Assembly: GCF_004153685.1 (NCBI RefSeq) | Contig: NZ_SDQD01000001.1 | Coordinates: forward strand, 372,001-436,000 | Source of the DNA: Pollutimonas harenae | Lineage (GTDB): Bacteria; Pseudomonadota; Gammaproteobacteria; Burkholderiales; Burkholderiaceae_B | Reading direction: 5' to 3' | DNA: 64,000 bases | Part shown: piece by piece, positions 24,694-34,729 of the stretch | Position numbering within the stretch: the stretch's first letter is position 1 | Layout of the letters: the number at the start of each line of letters is the position of its first letter | Translations under genes and position numbers: made by a program | Notes under the pieces: model-generated | Seen by the model: the letters and a program-made list of their open reading frames with translations, nothing else | Told to the model about the DNA's origin: nothing | Databases searched by the model: none

Positions 24694-25863
24694 ATGAAAG
24701 CATGCAGTCCTGAACTTGAAGGGCCTCTACAAGGGGTTAGAGTCATCGATATGTCACGCCTGGTAGCCGGAAACATGCTCTCGCTGTTTCTGGCTGATTT
24801 CGGCGCCGACGTCATTAAAGTGGAACGCCCGGAAAAGGGCGACGACCTTCGGAACTGGCGTGAAGCAGGTCAGGCGGTCTACTGGAAAGTCTACGGCCGG
24901 AACAAGCGCTCGGCCGTCATTGACTTGAAAACAAACGAAGGCATGACGCAGCTGAAAAAGCTGATCAAAAGCGCTCAAATTCTGGTCGAGAACTTTGTCC
25001 CTGGCGGGCTGGAAAAAATGGGTTTGTCACCCGATGTGCTGCACGAGCTGAATCCCGGCCTGGTCATTGCACGCGTTTCCGGCTGGGGCCAAACCGGCCC
25101 CTACAAATCCAAGCCAGGCTTTGGCACGCTGGTTGAAGCCATGTCGGGCTTTGCCTACCTGAATGGCTACCCCGACAAACCTCCTGCACTGCCACCATTG
25201 GCCATGGCCGATATGATTGCGGGCATCTACGGGGCCGCAGGCGTGTTGACAGCACTACGAACTTCTGAAAAAAGCGGTGTAGGCCAAGTTGTAGATCTCT
25301 CTCTGTTTGAGCCGATTTTCTCGTTCATTTCATCTGAGGCTGCCAAGTTCATGCTTACTGGCGAGCCCACCCTACGCTCGGGTAATCAATCCAGCCATAC
25401 CGCGCCACGAAACGTGTATGCCTGCCAGGGCAATCAGCATATCGCCTTGTCCGGCTCCATGCAGTCCATGGCCATGAAGATCTTCGATACGATAGGGCGG
25501 CCAGAGCTCAAAACCGATCCGCGCTTTCTTGATAATGATGCACGCGTTCAGCATAAGGACGAGCTCGACAGCATTCTGCAAGCATTTATCGGTGCACGAA
25601 CTCAAGCAGAAAACCTGGCTTTGTTCGAACAGGCGGGTGTCACAGCGGGCCCGGTTTGCTCCGTAGCCGACTTGATCGACCATCCTTTTGTAGTAGGTCG
25701 TGAAGCCATCGTAAATCTTGAAGACGCTGAATTAGGCAGCGTGGCCATGCATAATATTATTCCCCGCCTATCGAAAAGCCCTGGCGGATTCAGACGGCCT
25801 GCTCCCAGGCTTGGCGAACACACGGCTGAAATCCTGTCCGAAATCGAGCATATCAACCTATGA
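24694..25863 (+). CDS. CaiB/BaiF-family CoA-transferase
   Basis: A 389-residue class III CoA-transferase that moves CoA between acyl-CoA and carboxylic acids. GGAG precedes the ATG at 24694. The N-terminal Rossmann part has DMSRLVAGNMLSLFLADFGADVIKVE, the catalytic Asp is D173 in PLAMADMIAGIYGA, and the C-terminal part has GFRRPAPRLGEHTAEIL. Donor and acceptor cannot be assigned; relatives handle formyl-, carnitinyl-, succinyl- and aromatic CoA esters. No partner enzyme adjoins it: the next gene, cca, is convergent. Confidence 0.9.
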   Translation: MKACSPELEGPLQGVRVIDMSRLVAGNMLSLFLADFGADVIKVERPEKGDDLRNWREAGQAVYWKVYGRNKRSAVIDLKTNEGMTQLKKLIKSAQILVENFVPGGLEKMGLSPDVLHELNPGLVIARVSGWGQTGPYKSKPGFGTLVEAMSGFAYLNGYPDKPPALPPLAMADMIAGIYGAAGVLTALRTSEKSGVGQVVDLSLFEPIFSFISSEAAKFMLTGEPTLRSGNQSSHTAPRNVYACQGNQHIALSGSMQSMAMKIFDTIGRPELKTDPRFLDNDARVQHKDELDSILQAFIGARTQAENLALFEQAGVTAGPVCSVADLIDHPFVVGREAIVNLEDAELGSVAMHNIIPRLSKSPGGFRRPAPRLGEHTAEILSEIEHINL

Positions 25864-25883
25864 CTCGTTAGAACTGAAGTACC

Positions 25884-27059
25884 TCAGAGATGGCCATCTT
25901 CGGCGGACGCGGTGCGTAGCGCGGTCAGGCGAGCCTCATATAGCGCCGCCTTGATGCGTCCGGGCCGCCCCTGCTCGGCCTTGGCTATAGCGCCAGCATC
26001 AATAGAATGTATCGCATCGACACGAGCTTGCCACGCTCGCAAGTCGACCTCTTTCACACACTGCGCTGCCCTGACCAGCGTCAGAAATCGGTCCGGTTTG
26101 CGTAAGGCATCACAACGCTCCATGAGTGCCAGCCATGCGGGCGCTTCGCTGGCATCAACTTGATCCAATACGCCAGGCAGCAGCCGCGCATAATCCTGGC
26201 ACTCAGTGGGCGCCTTGACATGGCGAGCCACACTTTGCGGGTCGTCTGAGAAGCGACACACCAAAGCAAAACGCACAGCCAGACTCTGGCCGGTGTGCGC
26301 TGCACACACCAGCTCGGTCGATGATGGTTCTTCATGCCAGCGCAAGCCCGGAAGCACTCTGGCCAGTGCGCCCGTATCAGCCAGCACCTGGAACATGCGT
26401 CCTGCCCTTGGCACCATCAGGCCCTTGGCCACCTCACGCCAGACGCGCTCGGGTACAAGAGCGTCGACCTCACCCTCCTGCACCAGTTTCCTGGCCAGCT
26501 CCAAGGTTTCAGAAGCGATTGAAAATTCGTCGAAGCGGGCAGCAAAACGCGCCAACCGCAACAGTCTGACTGGATCCTCGACAAAAGCCTGCCCCACATG
26601 CCGCAAGACCCGCTGCTGCAGGTCTTTCTGACCGCCCAGCGGGTCGACCAGGCGGCCATTGGGGGCCTGAGCAATGGCATTGACGGTCAGGTCGCGCCGT
26701 TGCAGATCGTCTTCGAGTGAGACATCGGTGCCAGTATAAAAAGTAAAACCTTTATAGCCCCGCCCCGACTTGCGTTCGGTACGAGCCAGTGCATACTCTT
26801 CCTTGGTCTGAGGATGCAAAAAGACCGGGAAGTCGCCCCCCACGGGAATAAACCCTCGGGAAGACATCTGCTCAGGCGTGGCGCCCACCACCACCCAGTC
26901 CCTGTCGCCGGCAGGCAGCCCCAGCATGGCATCGCGCACTGCACCGCCCACAATATAGACATCCAGGCCTGCTGTTGCCGGGTCGTTGTCCTGCCCGCCA
27001 TGTACCGACCCGGCGGACGTGTCATCTGGCCTGGCGCCCATATCCGCATTTACGCTCAA
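25884..27059 (-). CDS. cca: tRNA CCA-adding enzyme (class II nucleotidyltransferase)
   Basis: A 391-residue enzyme that adds or repairs the 3' CCA of tRNA. Start assigned at TTG 27059, which overlaps the stop of the upstream lytic transglycosylase by four bases; an ATG at 27041 is an alternative. Core: [26 protein letters not shown] with metal-binding D52 and D54, the flexible loop [25 protein letters not shown], and [17 protein letters not shown]. The start adds about 30 extra residues before the core that look unstructured. There is no obvious C-terminal HD motif, though the length is near that of the E. coli enzyme. Confidence 0.93.
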   Translation of the reverse strand: MSVNADMGARPDDTSAGSVHGGQDNDPATAGLDVYIVGGAVRDAMLGLPAGDRDWVVVGATPEQMSSRGFIPVGGDFPVFLHPQTKEEYALARTERKSGRGYKGFTFYTGTDVSLEDDLQRRDLTVNAIAQAPNGRLVDPLGGQKDLQQRVLRHVGQAFVEDPVRLLRLARFAARFDEFSIASETLELARKLVQEGEVDALVPERVWREVAKGLMVPRAGRMFQVLADTGALARVLPGLRWHEEPSSTELVCAAHTGQSLAVRFALVCRFSDDPQSVARHVKAPTECQDYARLLPGVLDQVDASEAPAWLALMERCDALRKPDRFLTLVRAAQCVKEVDLRAWQARVDAIHSIDAGAIAKAEQGRPGRIKAALYEARLTALRTASAEDGHL

Positions 27060-29227
27060 GGCAAATCGACCCGTTTGTTAGGTGACGGCGAAACGGTGCC
27101 CAGACGCTGCTTGAGCGACTGTGGCTTGCCCGTGAATATCATGGCGTAATACGTTGCATTGGACATGACATTCTTTACGTACAGACGTGTTTCCGTAAAC
27201 GGAATGGTTTCGGCAAAAATCGCACCTTCAACCGGCGCCTGGAACTTGGAGCGCCACTGCACTGGCCGACGCGGACCGGCGTTGTACCCGGCCGTCGCCA
27301 AGACTTCGGAACCGTCGAGGTCGTTCAACACCATATTTAGATAATTGGTACCCAAAATTGTATTGGTGTCGAAATCATTGACCGACGACGGCGTAAAGTC
27401 TGTCATGCCTATTTTCTTGGCCACCCAGCGCGCTGTTGCCGGCATCAGCTGCATGAGGCCCGAAGCACCCACATGCGAGCGCGCATTGGTAATAAAGCGC
27501 GACTCCTGCCGTATCAGCCCGTATACCCAGGCTGGATCCAGATTGATCTGGCGGGCTTTTTCAGTAACACGGCCTTCGAAGGGCGCGACAAAACGCTGCG
27601 AAAAATCGATTTCGTCTTCTGTTTTGAGCGATGTATTCACCACGCGATCATAAATATGCTCGTAGCGCGCCAACTCGGCCGCCGCTAATAACTGGCGATC
27701 GTTCATGCCTCGCAGGGTGTAATTCCATTCAGGTACGGCTTCGGGGCGCCAGCCCAGGTCAAACAACGCAATGGCGCGCTGCAAGCCAGGATTTTCGAGC
27801 GCCTGTCTGAGTTCATTTATTGTAAGGGGCGCCGGTGCTGGTGGTATCGATGGCGTCAGCCCCAGCTCTTCGACGGCCAGCTGACCGTAAAAATCAAGTT
27901 CGCCGGCAATGGACTGATAGAGCTTGGTTGCCGCCTGCTGATTACCCTGAGCCGCTAGCGCACGCCCCTGCCAATAAACCCATACCGGCTCGGATGCCTG
28001 ACGCTTGCTCATGCGCTGTATGGATTTGCTGACCCAGCTCCAATCGATGCGTGGCTGTCGCAGCTCGGACCTCACCTGCCAGGCATGGTTATAGTCAGTC
28101 AGGGGTGCGTTACCCGATTTTCGGTACCAATCGATGGCATTCAGTTCGACATTGAGTGCAGCAATCAGGCCGAACTGGCTCCAGACCCATTCAATATCTT
28201 TTTTGGGTATGGCCTTGGCCCATTGGCTTTCAACATAGGCCGCATTGGCTTCACGCTGATCACCATAAGCCAGGCGTGACAACGCAATGGCGACCAGTTC
28301 GGTGTCGGCGCGCGTACGCGGCGGCTTGCGTCCCGCCAACCATTTTTTGGGATTTTTCATGAGGGCCGCATACTGCACCATCTGGGCCGGCTCGAACATA
28401 ATCGCAGCCATCCGCTGCGCATTACCCTTTTTATTGGTTTCGATTATGGCCCGTAATTCGGCCTGTAAGTCGGCCCAACCCACCACCTTGCTGCTTGCAA
28501 GCTGATCGAGCATGCCCCAACAGACTGAATTAGGCTGGAAAGTATCGATAACCTGCTTGGCCTTGACCTTCTCGCCTATCAGATGTTGCGACAACAGGCG
28601 CGAGCATCGCTCTCGGGAATTACTATTGACGACGGGTCCCAGTTTGACAGCCAGAGGGTAATTGCCCGCACGTGCCGCAGCAATGATCCAGTCACCCCGC
28701 AGGCGGTCGCTTAAATAGCCATCGGGATGCTCCTGCATGAAGCGCATCATTTCAGCATCAGGCACGGGCTGGGTTGGATCCTGCAACTTTCGGCGTAAAG
28801 ACCAGTATTCGGCATAAGTGCCCAGAACCGGATCCGCTTTGGCTAGCGGAACCAACGCCTCCAACTGATCCCATTGCTTTTTTTGCATGGCCTCGCGCGC
28901 ATTGATCACGGCTTCACGCGCCTGCGGTGGTGTAACAGTCTTGGGAGTGCCTGGCTTACCCATGGAAGGCACGGTGCCCAGCGAAGCAAACAGCGTGGCA
29001 CTGCTGACGTCGGGGCCAACGGCAGCGACTGCCGGCGCCTCTTGTGCACTGGCGGCGCCACCACCCGCTTGGCCGACCTCCTCGGCGGAAGCCGAGGTAC
29101 GCTCGGCACCTGCACAGCCGGCCAACCCCAGGGCCAGCACCAGGGCCAGGCTCAGTTGAGTGCTCGCGATTGGTCGGGAGCCAGACAGCTGCGGGGTTTT
29201 CTGATACCGTTGTCGCTTAACTAACAT
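27056..29227 (-). CDS. Soluble lytic murein transglycosylase-like lipoprotein (Slt70 type)
   Basis: A 723-residue protein from ATG 29227 (GGGAT before it; longer starts up to 29296 possible). A basic N-terminus leads to a lipobox LALGLAGC, so it is likely a lipoprotein unlike E. coli Slt70. A long alpha-superhelical part (about 90-540) precedes the SLT domain with the catalytic Glu in [14 protein letters not shown] and [18 protein letters not shown], ending with [25 protein letters not shown]. It cleaves peptidoglycan at the outer-membrane or periplasmic face. Overlaps cca by four bases; divergent from the folate cyclo-ligase gene with a 26-base gap. Confidence 0.9.
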   Translation of the reverse strand: MLVKRQRYQKTPQLSGSRPIASTQLSLALVLALGLAGCAGAERTSASAEEVGQAGGGAASAQEAPAVAAVGPDVSSATLFASLGTVPSMGKPGTPKTVTPPQAREAVINAREAMQKKQWDQLEALVPLAKADPVLGTYAEYWSLRRKLQDPTQPVPDAEMMRFMQEHPDGYLSDRLRGDWIIAAARAGNYPLAVKLGPVVNSNSRERCSRLLSQHLIGEKVKAKQVIDTFQPNSVCWGMLDQLASSKVVGWADLQAELRAIIETNKKGNAQRMAAIMFEPAQMVQYAALMKNPKKWLAGRKPPRTRADTELVAIALSRLAYGDQREANAAYVESQWAKAIPKKDIEWVWSQFGLIAALNVELNAIDWYRKSGNAPLTDYNHAWQVRSELRQPRIDWSWVSKSIQRMSKRQASEPVWVYWQGRALAAQGNQQAATKLYQSIAGELDFYGQLAVEELGLTPSIPPAPAPLTINELRQALENPGLQRAIALFDLGWRPEAVPEWNYTLRGMNDRQLLAAAELARYEHIYDRVVNTSLKTEDEIDFSQRFVAPFEGRVTEKARQINLDPAWVYGLIRQESRFITNARSHVGASGLMQLMPATARWVAKKIGMTDFTPSSVNDFDTNTILGTNYLNMVLNDLDGSEVLATAGYNAGPRRPVQWRSKFQAPVEGAIFAETIPFTETRLYVKNVMSNATYYAMIFTGKPQSLKQRLGTVSPSPNKRVDLP

Positions 29228-29253
29228 CTTGACTGATCCCATATAACGTCGCA

Positions 29254-29892
29254 ATGAATAACAGCACACAGAATAACGCAGCATCGCTACGCGCACAGTT
29301 GAAGGCTTTAAGGGCTGCTCAGAACCCTGTCGACTGCAACCGCGGCGCGTTGCTCATTCGAGGCCGCTTGTTTACATGGTTGGCCACCACGCGTACTGCT
29401 TTGCGCGATGCCGGCAAACCGGTGCCGCAAAATATTGCAGCATTCTGGTCTATTGATGGTGAACCTCTCTTGCAGCCTTTGCTGGAGCAATGGGCCGAAG
29501 AAGAAGGATACCAAGTATCCCTGCCGGTCGTCACTACTCCAAACGCTCCGTTGCAATTCAGGTTGTGGACGCCCGGCACAGAGATGCAAGAAGGTCGCTA
29601 TGGCATACAAGAGCCTGTAGGCCCGCTTGCCCCGCCACCCGATATCATTCTGGTTCCAACCTTGGGGTATACGCGCCAGGGTGACCGCGTGGGTTATGGT
29701 CAGGGTTACTATGACCGCACCTTGGCCGAATTAAGGCAGCAAGGTCATCGTTTTACGACTATCGGTATTGCGTGGGCTACCGGTGATCTGGCGGCAGCAG
29801 GTATTACGCATGCGCCAGCTGAGCACGATTTCCGCTTGGATTCGATCCTGACTGACAAGGGTTGGGCGGTGCCGGCGCCTGTGCTGGCTTGA
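29254..29892 (+). CDS. ygfA: 5-formyltetrahydrofolate cyclo-ligase
   Basis: A 212-residue protein that converts 5-formyl-THF to 5,10-methenyl-THF with ATP. Family pieces: AAFWSIDGEPLLQPLLEQW in the middle, MQEGRYGIQEP, and the ATP-binding VPTLGYTRQGDRVGYGQGYYDRTLA (about 135-160). The N-terminal Lys-Arg part is less typical but the C-terminal motif is decisive. Divergent from the lytic transglycosylase gene; the promoters must overlap the two 5' ends. Confidence 0.92.
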   Translation: MNNSTQNNAASLRAQLKALRAAQNPVDCNRGALLIRGRLFTWLATTRTALRDAGKPVPQNIAAFWSIDGEPLLQPLLEQWAEEEGYQVSLPVVTTPNAPLQFRLWTPGTEMQEGRYGIQEPVGPLAPPPDIILVPTLGYTRQGDRVGYGQGYYDRTLAELRQQGHRFTTIGIAWATGDLAAAGITHAPAEHDFRLDSILTDKGWAVPAPVLA

Positions 29893-30004
29893 ATCGGGAT
29901 TCCTAATAGCCAGGTATAGGCTTAGGTATCTGTTCCATATGGCGGCGCCGATTTAGCTAGCTGTGAATGCGTCACTGCATAGGTTTATCTATCTATTTGA
30001 TATG

Positions 30005-30041
30005 GCTGTCCTGGCGTGGAGAGGGGGTATGCCGGGACAGC
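30005..30041. other. Hairpin in a 300-base gene-free stretch
   Basis: Between the cyclo-ligase stop (29892) and metF end (30193), GCTGTCC (30005-30011) pairs with GGACAGC (30035-30041), with a further GGC/GCC inside. No T-run follows, so it is not a classic terminator; it may help stop either convergent transcript or be a small RNA piece. Nothing else recognisable lies in 29893-30192. Confidence 0.3.
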
Positions 30042-30192
30042 TCAGGTACAGAAGACTATATGGACGAAATTGCAGGTTCGAGGTCGTAGGTATCCGTGCC
30101 AGAAATCAGGATAACTGACGCCACTACCACCCAAGCCGACATAAGTAAATTTTGCGCCCATCAAGACACCGACACAACAGTCTCGGAGCAGA

Positions 30193-31035
30193 TTAGCCGT
30201 CCAGACTAAGCCGCTTCCACACCGCCATCGTCACCTCGGCATTGTTCAGCGTATAAAAATGCAGGCCCGGCGCGCCGTTGTCGAGTAAATCTTGCGACAA
30301 ACGCGAAATCACCTCAACACCGAAATCCTTGATCGATGCCTTGTCATCGCCAAAATCAGCCAGACGCAACCTGATCCAACGAGGAATCTCGGCACCGCAC
30401 ATATTCGAAAATCGCGACAACTGCGTATAGTTCGTGATCGGCATGATGCCCGGCACAATAGGCACACTTACGCCTCTGGCCTCGACACGATCCACAAAAT
30501 CATAATAGGCATCGGCATTGAAAAAATACTGCGTAATCGCACTATTTGCCCCAGCCTGCACCTTGTTGACGAAATAATCCAGATCAGCCTGCGCACTGCT
30601 GGCTTGCGGATGCATCTCGGGATAAGCAGCCACCTCGATATGAAACCAGTCGCTGCTGTGCTCGCGAATAAACGCCACCAGCTCGCTGGCATAATGCAGA
30701 TCACCACCATCGCCCCCCATACCCGAGGGCAAATCACCCCGCAAAGCCACAATCCGCCTGATGCCCTGCTCGCGGTACATATCGAGAATCTCTGCCAGCT
30801 CGGCACGGCTGGCACCTATGCACGACAAATGCGGTGCCGCATTGCAGCCCAGATTTTGCATCAGGCGCACCGTATCGACCGTACCTGTACGGGTGGAACC
30901 ACCGGCACCAAACGTAACGCTGACATACGTCGGATGCAAGGCCAGCAATTGCTTGGCCGAGCGCACCAGCTTTTCTTGTGCAGCAATATCGCGAGGTGGG
31001 AAAAACTCCAGACTGACTGCTTGTTTACTGCTCAT
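30193..31035 (-). CDS. metF: 5,10-methylenetetrahydrofolate reductase
   Basis: A 280-residue FAD enzyme that makes 5-methyl-THF for methionine synthesis. Start at ATG 31035, overlapping the upstream gene by four bases; the frame open to 31101 is not used. Family pieces: VSLEFFPPRD (N-terminus), VSVTFGAGGSTRTGTV, PHLSCIG, ILALRGDLP-like IVALRGDLPSG, AITQYFFNADAYYDFVDR and VPGIMPITNYTQL. It lies third in an operon behind ahcY and a membrane protein, all downstream of an SAH riboswitch. Confidence 0.96.
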   Translation of the reverse strand: MSSKQAVSLEFFPPRDIAAQEKLVRSAKQLLALHPTYVSVTFGAGGSTRTGTVDTVRLMQNLGCNAAPHLSCIGASRAELAEILDMYREQGIRRIVALRGDLPSGMGGDGGDLHYASELVAFIREHSSDWFHIEVAAYPEMHPQASSAQADLDYFVNKVQAGANSAITQYFFNADAYYDFVDRVEARGVSVPIVPGIMPITNYTQLSRFSNMCGAEIPRWIRLRLADFGDDKASIKDFGVEVISRLSQDLLDNGAPGLHFYTLNNAEVTMAVWKRLSLDG

Positions 31036-31370
31036 GAACCCAACAACCTCGACAAAAGACCGGACACGATGCTGTACACAAAAGCGCCCAACAAGGCCCA
31101 CCAGAAGCCATTGACCTGGAAGCCTTTGAGCACCGAACCAGCAAACCAGAACACCAGTGCATTAAGCACCAGCAGAAATAAGCCCAGCGTGACAATGGTG
31201 ATGGGCAAGGTCAATAGAATCAATACTGGCTTGACCAGCGTGTTCAATAGCCCCAGCACCAGCGCGGCCACCAGCGCCGAGCCGAAAGATGCCACCGTGA
31301 TACCCGGCAAAATATACGCCACGATCAGCAAGGCAACGGCGTTCAGAATCCAGACAAGAATGAGTTCCAT
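31032..31370 (-). CDS. Phage-holin-superfamily (COG1950) membrane protein
   Basis: A 112-residue, four-helix inner-membrane protein. ATG 31370 gives MELILVWILNAVALLIVAYI; a longer frame from 31394 is less likely. The hydrophobic helices (about 4-22, 28-48, 52-75 and 88-108) and the GLLNTLVKPVLILLTLPITI segment are characteristic of the YvlD-like family annotated as phage holin, without evidence of lysis function. Its stop overlaps the metF start (31032-31035), so it is coupled to methyl-cycle genes. Role unknown. Confidence 0.85.
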   Translation of the reverse strand: MELILVWILNAVALLIVAYILPGITVASFGSALVAALVLGLLNTLVKPVLILLTLPITIVTLGLFLLVLNALVFWFAGSVLKGFQVNGFWWALLGAFVYSIVSGLLSRLLGS

Positions 31371-31407
31371 GGTTGACGCTCCTGTGATTAGCACTGCTCT
31401 GTATTGC

Positions 31408-31427
31408 CGTGGCCTGCTCAGGCCACG
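31408..31427. other. Hairpin between ahcY and the membrane protein gene
   Basis: CGTGGCCT (31408-31415) pairs with AGGCCACG (31420-31427) around a four-base loop. No T-run follows on either strand. Lying inside the operon between ahcY and the next gene, it may set mRNA stability or differential expression rather than end transcription. Confidence 0.45.
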
Positions 31428-31451
31428 ACGGACTAAGGGAAACGCTTGGAC

Positions 31452-32870
31452 TTAGTAGCGATAGTGCTCGGGCTTGTATGGCCCGGCTACCGGCACGTTG
31501 ATATAGTCGGCCTGATCCTGACGCAATTCAGTCAGTTGCACGCCCAGCTTCTTCAAGTGCAGACGGGCGACTTTCTCGTCCAGGTGCTTGGGCAGTACAT
31601 AGACTTGCCCTTTTTCGTAGGCTTCACCACGCGTATACAGTTCGATCTGGGCAATAGTCTGGTTGGTGAAGGAAGCCGACATCACAAATGATGGATGACC
31701 CGTTGCACAGCCCAGATTGACCAGGCGGCCTTTGGCCAGCAAGATAATACGCTTGCCGTCGGGGAAAATAATGTGATCGACTTGGGGCTTGACCTCTTCC
31801 CACTGCAGATCCTCAACCGCGGCCACATCGATCTCGTTGTCGAAGTGCCCGATATTGCAAACAATGGCCTGATCTTTCATGCGCTCCATGTGATCACGCG
31901 TGATCACATGGTAGTTGCCGGTAGCCGTCACGAAAATATCGGCCTTGTCGGCAGCTTCGTCCAGGGTCACAACCTTATAACCTTCCATGGATGCCTGCAG
32001 GGCGCAGATAGGATCGACCTCGGTCACCCAGACTTGAGCACGCAGCGCGGCCAAGGCCTGCGCACAGCCCTTGCCGACATCACCAAAGCCGCACACAACG
32101 GCGATTTTGCCGGCCACCATGACGTCGGTCGCACGTTTGATGCCGTCTACCAGCGATTCGCGGCAGCCGTACAGGTTATCGAACTTGGACTTGGTGACCG
32201 AGTCATTGACGTTAATGGCGGGAAAGGCCAGTTCGCCCTTCTTGGACATTTGATACAGACGGTGCACACCCGTCGTGGTTTCCTCGGTGACACCGCGCAC
32301 CTGCGCCAGGCGGGTGGAATACCACTTGGCATCGCGTGCCAGCTGAGCCTTGATCGAAGCAAACAGTACGCGTTCTTCTTCGCTGCCGGGCTTGTCCAGT
32401 ACGGAAATATCGTTCTCGGCCTTGGCACCCAAATGCAGCAAAGTGGTGGCATCGCCGCCATCATCCAGAATCATGTTGGCGTGCTGACCATTGGGCCACT
32501 CAAAAATCTGGTGAGTGTAGTTCCAGTAGTCTTCCAGTGTTTCGCCCTTGATGGCAAACACTGGCGTGCCGCCGGCTGCAATAGCTGCAGCAGCGTGATC
32601 CTGGGTAGAGAAAATATTGCAGGAGGCCCAGCGCACTTCAGCGCCCAGTGCCTTCAGGGTTTCGATCAGCACCGCCGTTTGTATGGTCATGTGCAAGCTG
32701 CCGGCAATGCGTGCGCCCTTGAGCGGTTGTGCAGCGGCATATTCTTCGCGGGTGGCCATCAGGCCAGGCATTTCTGTTTCGGCGATCGCGAGCTCGCGGC
32801 GACCCCAGCCTGCCAAAGCGATATCGGCGATTTTATAGTCGGAAAAAGTAGTGTCTGCGACAGTATTCAT
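31452..32870 (-). CDS. ahcY: S-adenosylhomocysteine hydrolase
   Basis: A 472-residue NAD-dependent enzyme that splits SAH to adenosine and homocysteine. Visible: GCLHMT-like [18 protein letters not shown] (substrate domain), [25 protein letters not shown], the NAD motif [15 protein letters not shown] (about 257-271) and [18 protein letters not shown] near the end. The length includes the insertion typical of proteobacterial enzymes. It begins downstream of an SAH riboswitch and starts the ahcY - membrane protein - metF operon. Confidence 0.97.
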   Translation of the reverse strand: MNTVADTTFSDYKIADIALAGWGRRELAIAETEMPGLMATREEYAAAQPLKGARIAGSLHMTIQTAVLIETLKALGAEVRWASCNIFSTQDHAAAAIAAGGTPVFAIKGETLEDYWNYTHQIFEWPNGQHANMILDDGGDATTLLHLGAKAENDISVLDKPGSEEERVLFASIKAQLARDAKWYSTRLAQVRGVTEETTTGVHRLYQMSKKGELAFPAINVNDSVTKSKFDNLYGCRESLVDGIKRATDVMVAGKIAVVCGFGDVGKGCAQALAALRAQVWVTEVDPICALQASMEGYKVVTLDEAADKADIFVTATGNYHVITRDHMERMKDQAIVCNIGHFDNEIDVAAVEDLQWEEVKPQVDHIIFPDGKRIILLAKGRLVNLGCATGHPSFVMSASFTNQTIAQIELYTRGEAYEKGQVYVLPKHLDEKVARLHLKKLGVQLTELRQDQADYINVPVAGPYKPEHYRY

Positions 32871-32949
32871 GGGTTAGTCATCCAATAAACCTGTACCAGA
32901 CTAAAGGCCGTATACAACATAAGCTCATCTTCGCCTGGTAAGGGAACGA

Positions 32950-33040
32950 TGAGCGCAGTTGAAACAAAGAAGGCCACCTGAGCCTAGCGGGTAGAGGCGA
33001 CGATGATGCCGGCCCCGACGCCGTTGCAGCGCTCCTCAGG
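32950..33040 (-). promoter_or_regulatory. SAH riboswitch upstream of ahcY
   Basis: On the minus strand the leader begins CCTGAGGAGCGCTGCAACGG (33040-33021), the conserved SAH-aptamer opening. CCTGAG (33040-33035) pairs with CTCAGG (32982-32977) as stem P1, and GAGCGC (33034-33029) pairs with GCGCTC (32956-32951) as the pseudoknot, the hallmark of this class. TACAAT, a -10 box, lies at 33054-33049, so the transcript would begin just before the aptamer. In the family, SAH binding raises expression of SAH-recycling genes. The assignment rests on recall of the consensus plus the hand-checked pairs. Confidence 0.92.
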
Positions 33041-33079
33041 TAGTCGTGATTGTAGCGTAATTACTATGACGCTGATGCT

Positions 33080-33097
33080 GCTGATGCATGCATCAGC
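33080..33097. other. 18-bp palindrome at the end of the DUF1289 gene
   Basis: GCTGATGCATGCATCAGC is a perfect palindrome overlapping the stop codon of the DUF1289 gene, about 25 bases upstream of the -10 box of ahcY. It may be a protein-binding site controlling ahcY or a weak hairpin ending the metK transcript; no T-run follows. Confidence 0.35.
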
Positions 33098-33308
33098 CCT
33101 TGCGCTTGGGGTAGCCTTGCTCGGTGATGCGCTCCCACACGCCGCGTTTTTCGTCGTCGTCCAGAAAAACCCAATTGGCCACCTCCATGGCGGTGCGCCC
33201 GCAACCACGGCAGATATCGTCATACAGCGTCGAGCACACCGCAACACATGGGGAGTCGGTGGGGTTCAGGCTGTTAGCGTTATCACGCCGGGTTTCGGAC
33301 GTTTCCAT
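33093..33308 (-). CDS. DUF1289 Cys-rich small protein
   Basis: A 71-residue protein with the DUF1289 pattern SPCVAVCSTLYDDICRGCGRT (about 19-39) followed by the WERITE-like end. Four Cys residues (CxxxC...CxxC) suggest a small metal or iron-sulfur binding knuckle. ATG 33308. It sits 14 bases after metK on the same strand and could be co-transcribed. Function is unknown. Confidence 0.85.
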   Translation of the reverse strand: METSETRRDNANSLNPTDSPCVAVCSTLYDDICRGCGRTAMEVANWVFLDDDEKRGVWERITEQGYPKRKG

Positions 33309-33322
33309 ATTGGCTTCCTGGC

Positions 33323-34486
33323 TTAAGCGGCCTGCTTCAAGGCCTGCACCTTATCGGTGGCTTCCCAACTGAACTCGGGTTCGGCGCGGCCGAAATGCCC
33401 ATAGGCTGCAGACTTGGCGTAGATGGGACGCAACAGATCGAGCATATTGACAATACCCTTGGGACGGAGGTCGAAGTTTTCGCGCACCAGGCGGGCAATT
33501 TGCTCGTCGGGAATCACACCGGTACCTTCGGTATAGACCGTGATATTGATGGGCTCGGCGACGCCAATAGCGTAGCTGACCTGTACCTGGCACTGGCGCG
33601 CAAGACCGGCCGCGACGATATTTTTTGCCACGTAGCGTGCCGCATAGGCTGCTGAGCGGTCAACCTTGGATGGGTCTTTGCCCGAGAACGCCCCGCCACC
33701 GTGCGGACATGCGCCACCGTAAGTATCGACGATGATCTTGCGCCCTGTCAGGCCGCAGTCGCCCTGCGGGCCGCCAATCACGAAAATACCCGTGGGATTG
33801 ATCATGAACTTGGTTTGGGGCGTCAGCAAGCCCTCGGCGAAGCTGGGCTTGATGATTTCTTCGATGACGGCTTCTTTGATGTCGCTTTGCGAAATCTCGG
33901 GTGCGTGCTGAGTGGACAACACGACCGTATCAACCTCGGCCGGCTTGCCATTGATGTAGCGGAAGGTAACCTGCGACTTGGCATCGGGACGCAACCAGGG
34001 CAGGCGGCCGTCTTTGCGCAACTCGCTTTGGCGTTGCACCAGACGGTGGGCATACCAGATGGGTGCGGGCATGAGATCGGGGGTTTCGTCGCAAGCGTAG
34101 CCGAACATCAGACCCTGGTCGCCGGCGCCCTGATTCAGGGCTTCTTCGCTACTGCGATCGACGCCCTGGGCGATGTCGGGGGACTGCTTGTCGTAGGCCA
34201 CCAGCACGGCGCAACCTTTGTAATCAATACCGTAATCGGTATTGTCGTAGCCGATGCGCTTGATGGTATCGCGCGCTACCTGAATGTAATCAACATTGGC
34301 GGTGGTGGTGATTTCACCTGCCAGCACGACCAAGCCGGTGTTGCACAAGGTCTCAGCCGCAACACGTGCATTCGGATCCTGCGCGAGGATAGCGTCGAGA
34401 ATGGAGTCGGAAATTTGGTCGGCGACCTTGTCGGGATGACCTTCGGAAACGGATTCGGATGTAAACAGGAAATCGTTATTTGCCAC
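33323..34486 (-). CDS. metK: S-adenosylmethionine synthetase
   Basis: A 387-residue enzyme forming SAM from methionine and ATP. The start is assigned to GTG 34486 with AAAGGA eleven bases upstream, giving [20 protein letters not shown] and the usual family length; the frame from 34546 adds an unlikely 20 residues. Visible: [78 protein letters not shown]. No SAM riboswitch was recognised in the 243-base region (34487-34729) before it. It is divergent from the acyltransferase pair. Confidence 0.96.
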   Translation of the reverse strand: MANNDFLFTSESVSEGHPDKVADQISDSILDAILAQDPNARVAAETLCNTGLVVLAGEITTTANVDYIQVARDTIKRIGYDNTDYGIDYKGCAVLVAYDKQSPDIAQGVDRSSEEALNQGAGDQGLMFGYACDETPDLMPAPIWYAHRLVQRQSELRKDGRLPWLRPDAKSQVTFRYINGKPAEVDTVVLSTQHAPEISQSDIKEAVIEEIIKPSFAEGLLTPQTKFMINPTGIFVIGGPQGDCGLTGRKIIVDTYGGACPHGGGAFSGKDPSKVDRSAAYAARYVAKNIVAAGLARQCQVQVSYAIGVAEPINITVYTEGTGVIPDEQIARLVRENFDLRPKGIVNMLDLLRPIYAKSAAYGHFGRAEPEFSWEATDKVQALKQAA

Positions 34487-34729
34487 AGCGATACGTCCTT
34501 TAAAACGCTGGTTGCCCAGCCGGAGGTTGAACGAAACGCGTTGCACCTCGGACGTCTGCTAGGCAGTGTGTATCAGGGCGCGACGCTTTAGCGGATTTTT
34601 TATGCACTGCCAGAGCACTGCACTATCGCCCCGCAAGTTGTCGGTTAACTCAGCGATAAACCTCATTTTAAGCGAAAATAGATCTAAATTCACTTTCTCA
34701 CTTCCGACACAAGGGTTATTGCTCCAGCT

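Noticed and set aside
30075-30085. T-loop-like GGTTCGAGGTC, possible tRNA
   Set aside because: No acceptor stem or D and anticodon arms could be found around it.
31695-32888. 397-codon plus-strand ORF
   Set aside because: It is entirely antisense to ahcY; the long opening follows from ahcY codon usage.
34487-34729. SAM riboswitch before metK
   Set aside because: No known class consensus was recognisable in the 243-base leader; only short dyads are visible.
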